Source: Variovorax sp. | Lineage (GTDB): Bacteria; Pseudomonadota; Gammaproteobacteria; Burkholderiales; Burkholderiaceae_C | Length of the DNA: 37,781 nt | NCBI GenBank assembly: GCA_004211245.1 | Contig: SEGN01000001.1 | Span: 1-37,781 of the forward strand | Direction of reading: 5' to 3' | Shown: in pieces, positions 8,399-16,328 of the stretch | How positions within the stretch are numbered: the first letter of the stretch is position 1 | Layout of the letters: every line of letters begins with the position of its first letter | Program-made: the position numbers and the translations under genes | Notes under the pieces: model-generated | What the model saw: the letters and a program-made list of their open reading frames with translations, nothing else | What the model was told of the DNA's origin: nothing | The model's database searches: none

Positions 8399-9889
8399 AT
8401 GACAAGTTCCTTTTCCAACCTCCAGCTGGCCGAGCCGCTGGCGCGCGCCGTGGCCGAAATGGGCTACGAGACCATGACACCGATCCAGGAGCAGGCCATT
8501 CCGGTCGTGCTGTCCGGGCAGGACGTGATGGGCGCTGCGCAGACCGGCACCGGCAAGACCGCTGCCTTCGCGCTTCCGCTGCTGCAGCGAATGATGGCGC
8601 ACGAGAACGCCTCGACGTCACCCGCCCGCCATCCGGTGCGCGCCCTGGTGTTGCTGCCGACGCGCGAACTCGCGGTCCAGGTCGCGCAGCAGGTCGAGCT
8701 GTACGCCAAGTACACCAACCTGCGCAGTGCAGTGGTGTTCGGCGGCATGGACATGAAGCCGCAGACGATGGAACTCAAGAAGGGCGTCGAAGTGCTGGTT
8801 GCCACCCCCGGCCGCCTGCTCGATCACATAGAGGCCAAGAACGCGGTGCTGAACCAGGTCGAGTACGTGGTGCTCGACGAGGCCGACCGAATGCTGGACA
8901 TCGGCTTCCTGCCGGACCTGCAGCGCATCCTGAGCTATCTCCCGAAGAAGCGCATCACGCTGCTGTTCTCCGCCACCTTTTCGCCCGAAATCAAGCGGCT
9001 TGCCGGCAGCTACCTGCAGAACCCGGTCACCATCGAAGTGGCGCGACCGAACGAGACGGCCTCCACGGTGGAGCAGCATTTCTACAGTGTGAGCGACGAC
9101 GACAAGCGCAGGGCGCTCAAGCAGATCGTCAAGCAGCGCGGCATCACGCAGGCTTTCGTGTTCGTCAACAGCAAGCTGGGCTGCGCCCGACTCGCGCGTT
9201 CGCTGGAGCGCGAAGGGCTGAAGACCACGGCACTGCACGGCGACAAGAGCCAGGACGAGCGGCTGAAGGCACTCGACGCGTTCAAGAAAGGGGAAGTCGA
9301 CCTTCTCGTGTGCACCGACGTTGCCGCCCGGGGACTCGACATCAAGGACGTGCCCGCGGTGTTCAACTTCGACATCCCGTTCAACGCCGAAGACTACGTA
9401 CACCGCATCGGCCGCACCGGTCGCGCCGGCGCATCCGGGCTGGCCGTGAGCTTTGCCAGCGGTGGCAACGACGCGCGCCTGGTGGCCGACATCGAAAAGC
9501 TCATCAAGACCAAGATCGAGCTGGAAGCCATCGAGTTCGACGAAGACCGCCCGCGCGGCCACATCAACGACGGCCGTCGCCACTGGCGCGAGGAGGGCGA
9601 GGCCGGCGATGCACGCGACGTGCTCGACCAACCCCGCGAGCGCGCCGCCGAACCCCGCGCGCTGCGCGGCGGTGGGCGTCCGCACCGCGCGCCGGCCGCG
9701 CCACGCGATCCGTTCTTCGATCAGCCCTACGAACCGGGGCAGCCCGCCGACGCAACGCCGGCCTGGGAGGCCGCGGCCAAGGCGGCGCCGGCTTCGCGAG
9801 GCATTTCGGCCAACATCAAGAGCAAGCGCAAGGTGGCTGCCTTGTTCAAGACAGCCGACAAATCGGCCGAGCCCAGCAGCAGTTCCTGA
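8399..9889 (+). CDS. rhlE: DEAD-box ATP-dependent RNA helicase, RhlE type
   Basis: The 496-residue protein remodels RNA duplexes, acting in ribosome assembly or mRNA decay. The helicase core is complete: Q motif MTPIQEQAI (26-34), Walker A AQTGTGKT (47-54), PTRELA, TPGRLLDH, DEAD (160-163), SAT (191-193), ARGLDIKDV and HRIGRTGR. After the core, from about residue 380, the tail is rich in Arg, Pro and Ala and ends in a basic segment (NIKSKRKVAALFK), as in betaproteobacterial RhlE proteins where the tail binds RNA. The start at 8399 gives the standard MTSSFSNLQL N-terminus. There is no obvious ribosome-binding site and the -10-like GACAAT is 9 bases upstream, so the mRNA may be nearly leaderless. 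It converges with apaH and shares its terminator. Confidence 0.95.
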   Translation: MTSSFSNLQLAEPLARAVAEMGYETMTPIQEQAIPVVLSGQDVMGAAQTGTGKTAAFALPLLQRMMAHENASTSPARHPVRALVLLPTRELAVQVAQQVELYAKYTNLRSAVVFGGMDMKPQTMELKKGVEVLVATPGRLLDHIEAKNAVLNQVEYVVLDEADRMLDIGFLPDLQRILSYLPKKRITLLFSATFSPEIKRLAGSYLQNPVTIEVARPNETASTVEQHFYSVSDDDKRRALKQIVKQRGITQAFVFVNSKLGCARLARSLEREGLKTTALHGDKSQDERLKALDAFKKGEVDLLVCTDVAARGLDIKDVPAVFNFDIPFNAEDYVHRIGRTGRAGASGLAVSFASGGNDARLVADIEKLIKTKIELEAIEFDEDRPRGHINDGRRHWREEGEAGDARDVLDQPRERAAEPRALRGGGRPHRAPAAPRDPFFDQPYEPGQPADATPAWEAAAKAAPASRGISANIKSKRKVAALFKTADKSAEPSSSS

Positions 9890-9907
9890 GCGACGCCGAT
9901 CGCCTTT

Positions 9908-9936
9908 GTCAAAGCCCGGTCAGCCGGGCTTTTGAC
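9908..9936. terminator. Bidirectional intrinsic terminator between rhlE and apaH
   Basis: AAAGCCCGG-TCAG-CCGGGCTTT forms a 9-bp perfect stem with a 4-base loop (9911-9932). It extends by GTC/GAC with one bulged T to 9908-9936. A-rich and T-rich flanks allow termination from both sides. It follows rhlE (stop at 9889) by about 20 bases. The apaH stop codon (TGA, complement of TCA at 9920-9922) sits in the loop itself. Confidence 0.75.
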
Positions 9937-10762
9937 TTTGCGGGCATTGCACTTCGATGTGCTCGCGTTCGTCCAGCGTGGCGCCGATGCGCGCTGCGCT
10001 GAGGCAGCCACCCCAGACGCAACCGGTGTCGGTCGACAGCAGATCGGGCCGCGACACCCAGCCGAGCGTCGACCAGTGGCCGAAGGCGACCGTTGCACCG
10101 GCCGTGCGCCGGCCCGGCACATCGAACCAGGGGAGGAAGCCGGCGGGCGCGGTGCTCGCATCGTCCTTGGCCTCGAACTCCATCACGCCGTCGGCGCTGC
10201 AGAAGCGCAGTCGCGTGAGCGCATTGACGATCACGCGCAAGCGGGCGCTGCCGCTCAGTTCGTCGCTCCACTGTGCCGGCCCGTTGCCGTACATGGTCCG
10301 CAGGAATTCCCCGATCGCGGCGCCTTGCAGCACCGCCTCGACCTCTGCGGCGTGCACCAGCACGTCGCCCACGCTCCACTGCGGCAGCACGCCCGCATGC
10401 ACCATGAGCAGGTCGGCGCCCGCCACGGTCTCGTGCAGCGCCATGTGCTGGTGGCGCAGCCAGTCGAGCAATGCCTCTGCGTCGGGCGCCGAGAGCAAAG
10501 CGTCCAGCGTGTCCCTGCGGCCGGCCTTGCGCGCGCCGTGCGCCACGCCCAGCAGGTGCAGGTCGTGGTTGCCGAGCAGGCTGCGCGCCGAACTGCCGAA
10601 GCCTTGCACGCGTCTCAGCACGGCGGCGGAGTCGGGGCCGCGGTTGACCAGGTCGCCCAGCAGCACGATGCGATCGCGGCTCGGAGAGAAGGCGATCGCG
10701 TCGAGCAGCCGCCCGAGCGCTGCGTCGCAGCCCTGCACGTCGCCTATCAAGTAAAGTGCCAT
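9920..10762 (-). CDS. apaH: Symmetrical bis(5'-nucleosyl)-tetraphosphatase
   Basis: The 280-residue enzyme hydrolyses Ap4A to two ADP in the cytosol. Its start MALYLIGDVQGCDAALGRLL carries the first metallophosphatase motif. GDLVNRGPDS and GNHDLHLLGVA are the second and third, and MVHAGVLPQW and AFGHWSTLGW complete the active site, so the calcineurin-like metal site is intact. Length matches E. coli ApaH (280). A longer open frame exists upstream to 11152, but it runs over the divergent gene and is not coding. The mRNA sequence before the start contains AGGAGAG about 11 bases upstream. The gene is divergent from the CorC-like gene and its 3' end lies in the terminator shared with rhlE. Confidence 0.95.
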   Translation of the reverse strand: MALYLIGDVQGCDAALGRLLDAIAFSPSRDRIVLLGDLVNRGPDSAAVLRRVQGFGSSARSLLGNHDLHLLGVAHGARKAGRRDTLDALLSAPDAEALLDWLRHQHMALHETVAGADLLMVHAGVLPQWSVGDVLVHAAEVEAVLQGAAIGEFLRTMYGNGPAQWSDELSGSARLRVIVNALTRLRFCSADGVMEFEAKDDASTAPAGFLPWFDVPGRRTAGATVAFGHWSTLGWVSRPDLLSTDTGCVWGGCLSAARIGATLDEREHIEVQCPQSQKPG

Positions 10763-10784
10763 GACCTCATTCTCTCCTGCGTAC

Positions 10785-12104
10785 ATGGATGTTTTCCTGC
10801 TGGCCTTGCTGACGACGCTCAACGCGTTGTTCTCCATGTCCGAAATGGCCCTTTCGACCAGCCGGCGTGCGCGGCTTGCGGCCATGGCCGAAACCGGAGA
10901 CGCCGGCGCGGTTGCCGCCCTGCGGTTGATGGAGGACCCGACCCAGTTCCTGTCGAGCGTGCAGATCGGCATCACTTCGATCGGCATGCTGAGCGGTATC
11001 GTCGGCGAAGCGGCCTTCGCGGCGCCGCTGTCGGTGTGGTTCGAAACCCTCGGCATGGGCCAGGGCACGGCCAGCATCGTGTCCACGGCGCTGGTCGTGA
11101 CCTGCATCACCTTTTTCACGATCGTCTTCGGCGAACTGGTGCCCAAGCGCATCGGCCAGCTCTATCCCGAACCCGTGGCGCGCTGGGTCTCGCGGCCGAT
11201 GCGCGCGCTGGCCACGGGCGCCAAGCCTTTTGTGGTTCTGCTGTCGAGCGTGACGGCGATGACGCTGCGCCTGCTGCGCATCGATGCGAATGCGGCGCGC
11301 GTCGTGACCGAAGAGGAAATCTCGGCCAGCCTGGAGGAAGGCGTGGACGCGGGCGTGATCGAGCATCACGAGCACCAGATGGTGCGCAACGTGTTCCACC
11401 TGGACGACCGCCGCCTGTCGTCGCTGATGATTCCGCGCGCCGACATCGAATGGCTCGATGCCGCCGACACGGTGGCGCAGGCGCTGCAGAAGGTGGCCGC
11501 TGCCGGTGCGCTCAACCTGGTTCACTCCTGGTACCCGGTGTGCCGCAACTCGCTCGACGACGTGGTCGGCGTGATCAGCGTGGCGAAGCTGTTGCAGCTC
11601 GGCCCGCAGCACGAGGGGCCGATCGAGTCGGCGGCACAGCCCGCGTCCTTCGTGCCCGAGACGCTGACCGGCATGGAATTGCTGGAGCAGTTCCGGGTGC
11701 GGGCCGGCCGCCTGGTGTTCGTGGTGGACGAGTACGGCGTGGTGCAGGGGCTGATGGCGCCGCGCGACCTGCTCGAGGCCATCACGGGTGAATTGCAACC
11801 CGGCATGCAGGCCGAAGCGTGGGCCACGTTGCGGCCCGACGGCGTCTGGGAACTCGATGGCCTGATGCCGGTATCGGAACTGCGCGCCCGGCTCGGCATC
11901 AAGGAATTGCCGGAGGAAGAACGCGGCCGCTACAACACCGTGGCCGGCCTGCTGATGTCGGTGTCGGGCCATCTGCCGACCGTGGGGGAACGCATCGACT
12001 GCGTGGGCTGGACTTTCGAGGTGGCGGCGCTCGATGGCCGACGCATCGACAAGATCCTCGCCAGCACCGACCTCGACTACGACGCGGCCGACGACGCGTC
12101 CTGA
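10785..12104 (+). CDS. CNNM/HlyC-CorC family membrane protein (DUF21, CBS pair, CorC domain)
   Basis: This 439-residue protein has an N-terminal DUF21/CNNM membrane domain, with segments such as FLLALLTTLNALFSMSEMAL, IGITSIGMLSGIVG and FFTIVFGELVPKRIG. It is followed by the amphipathic EEEISASLEEGVDAGVIE helix, a CBS domain pair (about residues 200-330) and a CorC_HlyC domain ending with RIDKILAS. Family members are proposed Mg2+/Co2+ exporters or regulators; the old 'hemolysin' name is misleading. The start at 10785 (MDVFLLALL) begins the first membrane helix. An in-frame ATG at 10761 would add 8 residues and would overlap the apaH start codon. Neither has a good ribosome-binding site. Confidence 0.9.
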   Translation: MDVFLLALLTTLNALFSMSEMALSTSRRARLAAMAETGDAGAVAALRLMEDPTQFLSSVQIGITSIGMLSGIVGEAAFAAPLSVWFETLGMGQGTASIVSTALVVTCITFFTIVFGELVPKRIGQLYPEPVARWVSRPMRALATGAKPFVVLLSSVTAMTLRLLRIDANAARVVTEEEISASLEEGVDAGVIEHHEHQMVRNVFHLDDRRLSSLMIPRADIEWLDAADTVAQALQKVAAAGALNLVHSWYPVCRNSLDDVVGVISVAKLLQLGPQHEGPIESAAQPASFVPETLTGMELLEQFRVRAGRLVFVVDEYGVVQGLMAPRDLLEAITGELQPGMQAEAWATLRPDGVWELDGLMPVSELRARLGIKELPEEERGRYNTVAGLLMSVSGHLPTVGERIDCVGWTFEVAALDGRRIDKILASTDLDYDAADDAS

Positions 12105-12108
12105 ACGG

Positions 12109-12330
12109 CTACATCGGCACCGAAGTCCGGGCCGGCAGACCGGTGAGGCCGCAAAGCCGCTGCAGAACGCCGTAACCCTGTGCGAGGGCCGCAGCATAGG
12201 TCGCAAAAGCGCGGTCGGCTTTCTGGACGAGTTCGAACCGGCCATCGCGGTAGACGTCTTCGTGGATCACCCAGTAGTAAGCGCCGTCCCGCGGTTGTTC
12301 CACGAGCAAACCGATTTTGCGAACCTGCAT
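12109..12330 (-). CDS. Small hypothetical protein (73 aa)
   Basis: The protein begins MQVRKIGLLVEQPRDGAYYWVIHEDVY and ends LCGLTGLPARTSVPM. It is soluble and mixed alpha/beta, with no recognised domain. The ATG at 12330 has GGAG 5 bases upstream, which decides it over a GTG two codons earlier. It converges with the CorC-like gene, leaving 4 bases between the stops. About 100 bases of A+T-richer sequence (12337-12435) separate it from the upstream regulator gene, and probably hold its promoter. I cannot assign a function. Confidence 0.6.
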   Translation of the reverse strand: MQVRKIGLLVEQPRDGAYYWVIHEDVYRDGRFELVQKADRAFATYAAALAQGYGVLQRLCGLTGLPARTSVPM

Positions 12331-12435
12331 GATCACTCCATGGCTGAAATTGAATGGTGCGACTGTAAAACTTAGGTTCGCACTTTCAGAGGAAGAAGTT
12401 CACGCTTTGGTCAGTTTGATCACATTTTGTGACAA

Positions 12436-12972
12436 TCAGCCCGTTTGGAATTTACCCAGTTCAAACACCGAGTTCGGCGCTTTGGGCCGGGTCGGCTGGA
12501 CCCGTGTCGCCGGCAGCAGGGCCCGCTTGGGGGACGCTTCATGCGGTGCGACCTTCACGCCGTTGGCGAGTTGCTCCTCGACCAGCTTCTGAAGGCTGAT
12601 CGAATCCAGAAACTCCACCACGCGCTGGCTGAGCGACGACCACAGATCGGGCGTGAGACAGCGCTGATCGTCGGGCGCGACCAGGTCGAAGCCGCGCTGG
12701 CCGGGTTCCGCGCTGGCACTGTCGACCGCATAGACGATGTCGGCCACCGAGATCGCCGCAGCGTCGCGCCCGATCGTGTAGCCGCCGCCGGGCCCGCGGG
12801 TGGAGGCCACCAGGCCATGGCGGCGCAGATCCGAGAACATCAGTTCCAGGTACGAGACGGAAATCCGTTGGCGGCGCGCGATGACGGCAAGGGCGACCGG
12901 CCCGGTCCTGCCGTGCAGGGCCACATCGATCATCGCGACGACGGCCATCCGGCCTTTGGTGGTGAGACGCAT
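12436..12972 (-). CDS. Rrf2/IscR-like transcriptional regulator lacking two of three cluster cysteines
   Basis: This 178-residue protein starts MRLTTKGRMAVVAMIDVALH and has the Rrf2 winged helix with the recognition part ISVSYLELMFSDLRRHGLVAS and wing GPGGGYTIGR (about 61-69). The C-terminal dimerisation part, SLSQRVVEFLDSISLQKLV, is closely IscR-like. In IscR the [2Fe-2S] ligands are Cys92, Cys98, Cys104 and His107. Here only the last cysteine remains (Cys105, in QRCLTPDLW), the first two are absent and the His position is Pro. Cluster binding in the IscR manner is therefore unlikely. No isc genes are nearby. The ATG at 12972 has AAGGAGT 6-7 bases upstream, and the gene is 22 bases after the BI-1 gene, so they probably form an operon. 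A short TCACA-TTT-TGTGA repeat follows the stop. Confidence 0.85.
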   Translation of the reverse strand: MRLTTKGRMAVVAMIDVALHGRTGPVALAVIARRQRISVSYLELMFSDLRRHGLVASTRGPGGGYTIGRDAAAISVADIVYAVDSASAEPGQRGFDLVAPDDQRCLTPDLWSSLSQRVVEFLDSISLQKLVEEQLANGVKVAPHEASPKRALLPATRVQPTRPKAPNSVFELGKFQTG

Positions 12973-12994
12973 GGCGACTCCTTGAATGAAGAGG

Positions 12995-13690
12995 TTACTC
13001 GTCGCGGCCACCGCCGATGCCCAGCAGCATCAGCAGCGACTGGAACACGTTGTAGAGGCTCAGGTACACGCCCAGCGTGGCCGTGATGTAGTTGGTCTCC
13101 TGGCCGTCCTTCACGCGCTTCAGGTCATACAGGATGAAGGCCGAGAAGATGCCGATCGCCAGCACGGCGAGCGTGATCATCAGGGCGCTCGACTGGATGA
13201 AGAAGTTGGCGATGCCGGCAACCAGCAGCATGATCGCGCCGATGAACAGGAACTTGCCCATCGAACTCAGATCGCGCTTGATCAGCGACGACAGCGTGGC
13301 CATGCCGAGGAAGATGGCGCCCGTGCCGGCAAAGGCCGTCATCACCAGGCCCGCGCCGTTCGCCATGCCCAGTACGGTGCCGACCAGGCGCGACAGCATG
13401 ATGCCCATGAAGAAGGTGAAGGCCAGCAGCACGGGGACGCCCGCAGCGGAATTCTTGGTCTTCTCGATCGCGAACATGAAGCCGAATGCGCCGGCCAGGA
13501 AGACGACGAGGCCGATCCCGGGCGACATCGCGCTCGCCACGCCCGTGGCCACGCCGATCCAGGCGCCCAGCACGGTCGGGATCATCGACAGCGCGAGCAG
13601 CCAGTAGGTGTTGCGCAGCACCTGATTGCGCTGCGCCGTCGTGGGGTCGATGGCCGACGGTGCGCCGAAGACCTGGATGTTGTCGTTCAT
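12995..13690 (-). CDS. Bax inhibitor-1/YccA family membrane protein
   Basis: The 231-residue protein has a short soluble N-terminus (MNDNIQVFG) and then seven hydrophobic helices, beginning YWLLALSMIPTVLGAWIGV and ending with a loop after VYLSLYNVFQSLLMLLG. This matches the BI-1/YccA/YbhL family of inner-membrane proteins (Pfam PF01027), which form pH-sensitive Ca2+ leak channels in characterised members. YccA of E. coli modulates the FtsH protease. The ATG at 13690 has AGGAGAT 7 bases upstream. An upstream in-frame extension lacks a signal and is not used. It is divergent from the NhaR-type regulator and leads into the Rrf2-like gene. Confidence 0.93.
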   Translation of the reverse strand: MNDNIQVFGAPSAIDPTTAQRNQVLRNTYWLLALSMIPTVLGAWIGVATGVASAMSPGIGLVVFLAGAFGFMFAIEKTKNSAAGVPVLLAFTFFMGIMLSRLVGTVLGMANGAGLVMTAFAGTGAIFLGMATLSSLIKRDLSSMGKFLFIGAIMLLVAGIANFFIQSSALMITLAVLAIGIFSAFILYDLKRVKDGQETNYITATLGVYLSLYNVFQSLLMLLGIGGGRDE

Positions 13691-13809
13691 TTGATATCTC
13701 CTGTGAAGGTGGGACAGGTCAAATGTAGGGGCGGCGAGCATTCGATAAAAGTCGTATATTTGGCATCGCTACATCGCTTTTTCCGAAGTATCGACCGCGT
13801 CCTACAGCC
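13691..13809. promoter_or_regulatory. Divergent promoter region between the BI-1 and NhaR-type genes
   Basis: The 119 bases include an A+T-rich island (about 13743-13764, CGATAAAAGTCGTATATTTGG) in otherwise G+C-rich DNA. This is the likely site of one or both -10 elements and of NhaR/LysR binding. No element matches consensus well enough to be placed exactly. Confidence 0.4.
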
Positions 13810-14706
13810 TTGAACTACAAGCATCTCCACTACTTCTGGGCCGCGGCCAAGGCCGGCGGCGTGGTGCGCGCCGGGCAGCAGCTGCACATCACGCCGCAGA
13901 CCCTGTCGGCGCAAATCAAGATGCTGGAGGACGCGCTCGGCTGTCACCTGTTCCAGAAAAGCGGCCGTGGCGTCGAGCTTACGCCGGAAGGGCGCACCGC
14001 ACTCAGCTATGCCGACCAGATCTTCTCGCTCGGCGCGGAGCTGGAGGCGGCTGTCAGCAGCAAGAGCCCGGCGGGGCGCAGCCTCAGCTTTCGCGTGGGC
14101 ATTGCGGATGCCGTGCCGAAGGCCATCGCCTATCGGTTGCTCGAGCCGGCGCTCGGCATCCCCGAACAGGTGCGGCTGGTCTGCCACGAGGGCAACTTCC
14201 GCGACCTGCTCGGCCAGCTGTCGGTGCACCGTCTGGACCTCGTGATCGCCGACGAGGCCATGGGCAAGCAGACCAGCGTCAAGGCGTTCAACCACACGCT
14301 CGGCACCACTGCGATGACCTTCTTCGTGGCGCCTGCGCTCAAGCAGGCCTTGCAGGGTTCGTTCCCCGACTGTCTGGACGGTGCGCCGATGCTGATCCAG
14401 GGGTCGAGTTCGGCGATGCGTCAACGCCTCGACCTGTGGCTGGCCGAGCACGGCTTGCGTCCCCGGTTGATCGGCGAATTCGACGATGCGGCCCTGCTCA
14501 AGGCATTCGGCGGTGAAGGGCGGGGCGTGTTCATGTCGCCGGCCGTGCTCGAGGAGGAAACCTGTACGCAGTACGGCGTCGAGGTGCTCGGGCGCACCTC
14601 GGAACTGGTCGAGGAATTCTTCGCGATCTCGGTCGAGCGGCGCATCAAGCATCCGTGCGTGGTGGCCATCACGCATGCGGCGCGGGTCAAGTTCCTGCGC
14701 ACCTGA
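13810..14706 (+). CDS. nhaR: NhaR-type LysR-family transcriptional regulator
   Basis: The 298-residue protein begins MNYKHLHYFWAAAKAGGVVRA, with helix-turn-helix QQLHITPQTLSAQIKMLEDALG, very close to E. coli NhaR (MNYKHLHYFW, LTPQTISGQI). The effector-binding domain follows from about residue 90. NhaR activates the Na+/H+ antiporter gene nhaA in response to Na+ and pH; no nhaA is in this window. The start codon is TTG at 13810, supported by the exact family N-terminus. The gene is divergent from the BI-1 family gene, whose relatives are pH-sensitive channels, so that gene is a plausible target. The stop is 10 bases from the convergent alpha/beta hydrolase. Confidence 0.85.
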   Translation: MNYKHLHYFWAAAKAGGVVRAGQQLHITPQTLSAQIKMLEDALGCHLFQKSGRGVELTPEGRTALSYADQIFSLGAELEAAVSSKSPAGRSLSFRVGIADAVPKAIAYRLLEPALGIPEQVRLVCHEGNFRDLLGQLSVHRLDLVIADEAMGKQTSVKAFNHTLGTTAMTFFVAPALKQALQGSFPDCLDGAPMLIQGSSSAMRQRLDLWLAEHGLRPRLIGEFDDAALLKAFGGEGRGVFMSPAVLEEETCTQYGVEVLGRTSELVEEFFAISVERRIKHPCVVAITHAARVKFLRT

Positions 14707-14716
14707 GGGCGCCGGG

Positions 14717-15562
14717 TCAGCGCCCGAGGCCGAGCAGTTCCAGCGCGAGCGCGTGGGTGCGCGACAGCGGATCGGACAGCTCGTGCAGCACGTCCATGTG
14801 GTTGCGACCGGGAGGCCGTTCGCTCGCGGTCACCACCTGCGGGCCCCAGGCGCGAGCGATCAAGTCCGCCTGTCGCAGGAACTCCTCGCTCTCGTCGCCA
14901 CCCACCACGGTGGCCAGTTGTCCGCCGGGTGCGGGCATGGCCGCCGGGCTCAGCTTGAGGGCCGACTCGGCCGTCAGGCCGAGGTCTCCTGCAAGGAACG
15001 GCGCATGCCGCAAGGGCTCGAGCTCGTAGAGGCCCGAGATCGAAAGCGCCGCCTTGACGAGATCGGCCGGCAGGGCGGCGTCGACGGCCTGCCATCGGCA
15101 GGCGAGCAGCATCGTCGCCAGGTGCCCGCCCGCCGAATGACCGGCGACGACGATCCGGTCCGGATCGCCGCCCCAACGCGCCGCATGCCGATGCACCCAT
15201 CGCAAGGCCTGCACCGTCTGCAGCACGATGTGTTCGATGCGCACGGCCGGACAAAGCGCGTAGTCGGGCAGCACCACGAGGGCACCCGCCGCCACCAGGG
15301 GGGGCGCCACGAAGCTCTGGTCGCGCTTGTCCAGCGCGCGCCAGTAGCCACCGTGAAAGTAGACGAACACCGGCGATCCGGCCGCCCTCGCGGGAAACAC
15401 GTCGAGCCGCTCGCGGGGATGCGATCCGTAGCATGCCTCGACCATGTCGGGATGCCGGGCCAGCGCGTCCGCCGAGGCTTGCGCCCAGTGCGCGAGGATG
15501 GCCGGATGTCCGGGGATGCGTGCGCGGTTGTTGTATTGCGCGTCGTACCAGGCGGGCGTCAT
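14717..15562 (-). CDS. Alpha/beta hydrolase of the HGGYW (kynurenine formamidase-like) class
   Basis: The 281-residue cytosolic hydrolase has the oxyanion-hole motif HGGYW (70-74), the nucleophile elbow GHSAGG (Ser143) and the likely acid Asp223 (GGDESEEF) and His255 (GRNHMD), so the triad is complete. HGGYW is characteristic of arylformamidases of the eukaryotic AFMID type and of related carboxylesterases. There is no tryptophan-degradation gene next to it, so kynurenine formamidase activity should not be assumed. Its ATG overlaps the stop of the TetR regulator by 4 bases, and the pair is divergent from the 14-gene catabolic operon. That makes it likely part of the same pathway, for example an amide or ester cleavage step. 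Confidence 0.85.
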   Translation of the reverse strand: MTPAWYDAQYNNRARIPGHPAILAHWAQASADALARHPDMVEACYGSHPRERLDVFPARAAGSPVFVYFHGGYWRALDKRDQSFVAPPLVAAGALVVLPDYALCPAVRIEHIVLQTVQALRWVHRHAARWGGDPDRIVVAGHSAGGHLATMLLACRWQAVDAALPADLVKAALSISGLYELEPLRHAPFLAGDLGLTAESALKLSPAAMPAPGGQLATVVGGDESEEFLRQADLIARAWGPQVVTASERPPGRNHMDVLHELSDPLSRTHALALELLGLGR

Positions 15563-16248
15563 CTTTTACCCGCGGGCGATTTGCGCACCGGCATGGACGC
15601 CTTGCGCTCCGGCTTCTTCGACTGGTGCAAGGCCGCATCGATCAGCGCGTCGGCCATCCACAGCGCGATGCGCTCGACCTCGCGATCCGGCAAGCCCCAG
15701 ATGTCCTTCAGGATCACGTAGGGCTCGATCCCATAGACCACCGAGAGCGCGCGGTGCAGGCGGTCGCGGATCGCGGGCGTCAGCGACGGCGCCAACGGCG
15801 CGATCGCGTGTTCGAGGATGCGCACGCGATGCCCGCGCCGATAGGGCTCCTCCTCCAGCAACCCGGCGCGTTCGAGCGCCCATTGCTCCAGCGACAGCTG
15901 CGCCGCAGCGCGAAGCTGGGGTTCGAACTCCTTGAAGCGCGGGAAGGTCTGCACGAACAGTTCGTGCACGCGCTCGCGGCCACTCGGGTTGTCGGACGCC
16001 AGCGTGCGCACCGGCCCGAGAGAGCTGTCGATCACCGCGGTGACCAAGGCGCTGCGGCTCGTGAAGTAGCGGTAGGCGGTGGCGCGCGAGACGTTGGAGC
16101 GAACCGCCACCTCGGCCACCGAGGGGATGTGTCCACTCTGCTGAATGATCGCCATGGCCGTGTCGAGCAACAGGCCGAAGGTCGCCGCCTTGACGCCGCG
16201 CGCGGGCGGTATCGGCGGTTCGGTGAGTTTGTGCTTCAACCGGGCCAT
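15559..16248 (-). CDS. TetR-family transcriptional regulator
   Basis: The protein has about 229 residues from the ATG at 16248 (MARLKHKL). In-frame ATGs at 16275 and 16338 would lengthen it, and none has a strong ribosome-binding site, so the start is uncertain. The N-terminal helix-turn-helix is IPSVAEVAVRSNVSRATAYRYFTSRSALV, with the TetR-typical ATAYRYF recognition helix. The C-terminal half is all helical and unlike any ligand domain I can name. It ends with a Lys/Arg/Ser-rich tail (KKPERKASMPVRKSPAGKR). It is divergent from the FAH-led operon, with a perfect palindrome between them, so it probably represses that operon and itself until a pathway compound binds. Confidence 0.88.
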   Translation of the reverse strand: MARLKHKLTEPPIPPARGVKAATFGLLLDTAMAIIQQSGHIPSVAEVAVRSNVSRATAYRYFTSRSALVTAVIDSSLGPVRTLASDNPSGRERVHELFVQTFPRFKEFEPQLRAAAQLSLEQWALERAGLLEEEPYRRGHRVRILEHAIAPLAPSLTPAIRDRLHRALSVVYGIEPYVILKDIWGLPDREVERIALWMADALIDAALHQSKKPERKASMPVRKSPAGKR

Positions 16249-16328
16249 GGGGTTTGTCCGTAGCCCGGGGTGCATTGCATTGCTTGTGAAGTGTGCATAT
16301 CGGATCGTATGATGCACGCATCCAGATT

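Noticed and set aside
12420-12432. CRP/FNR-like site TCACA-TTT-TGTGA
   Set aside because: The half-sites are in the reverse order and spacing of a CRP site, and it lies just after a stop codon. It is too short to be called an operator or terminator.
14717-15562. True kynurenine formamidase (tryptophan degradation)
   Set aside because: The HGGYW and GHSAGG motifs fit, but there are no tryptophan dioxygenase or kynureninase genes nearby. The gene is coupled to a TetR regulator of another pathway.
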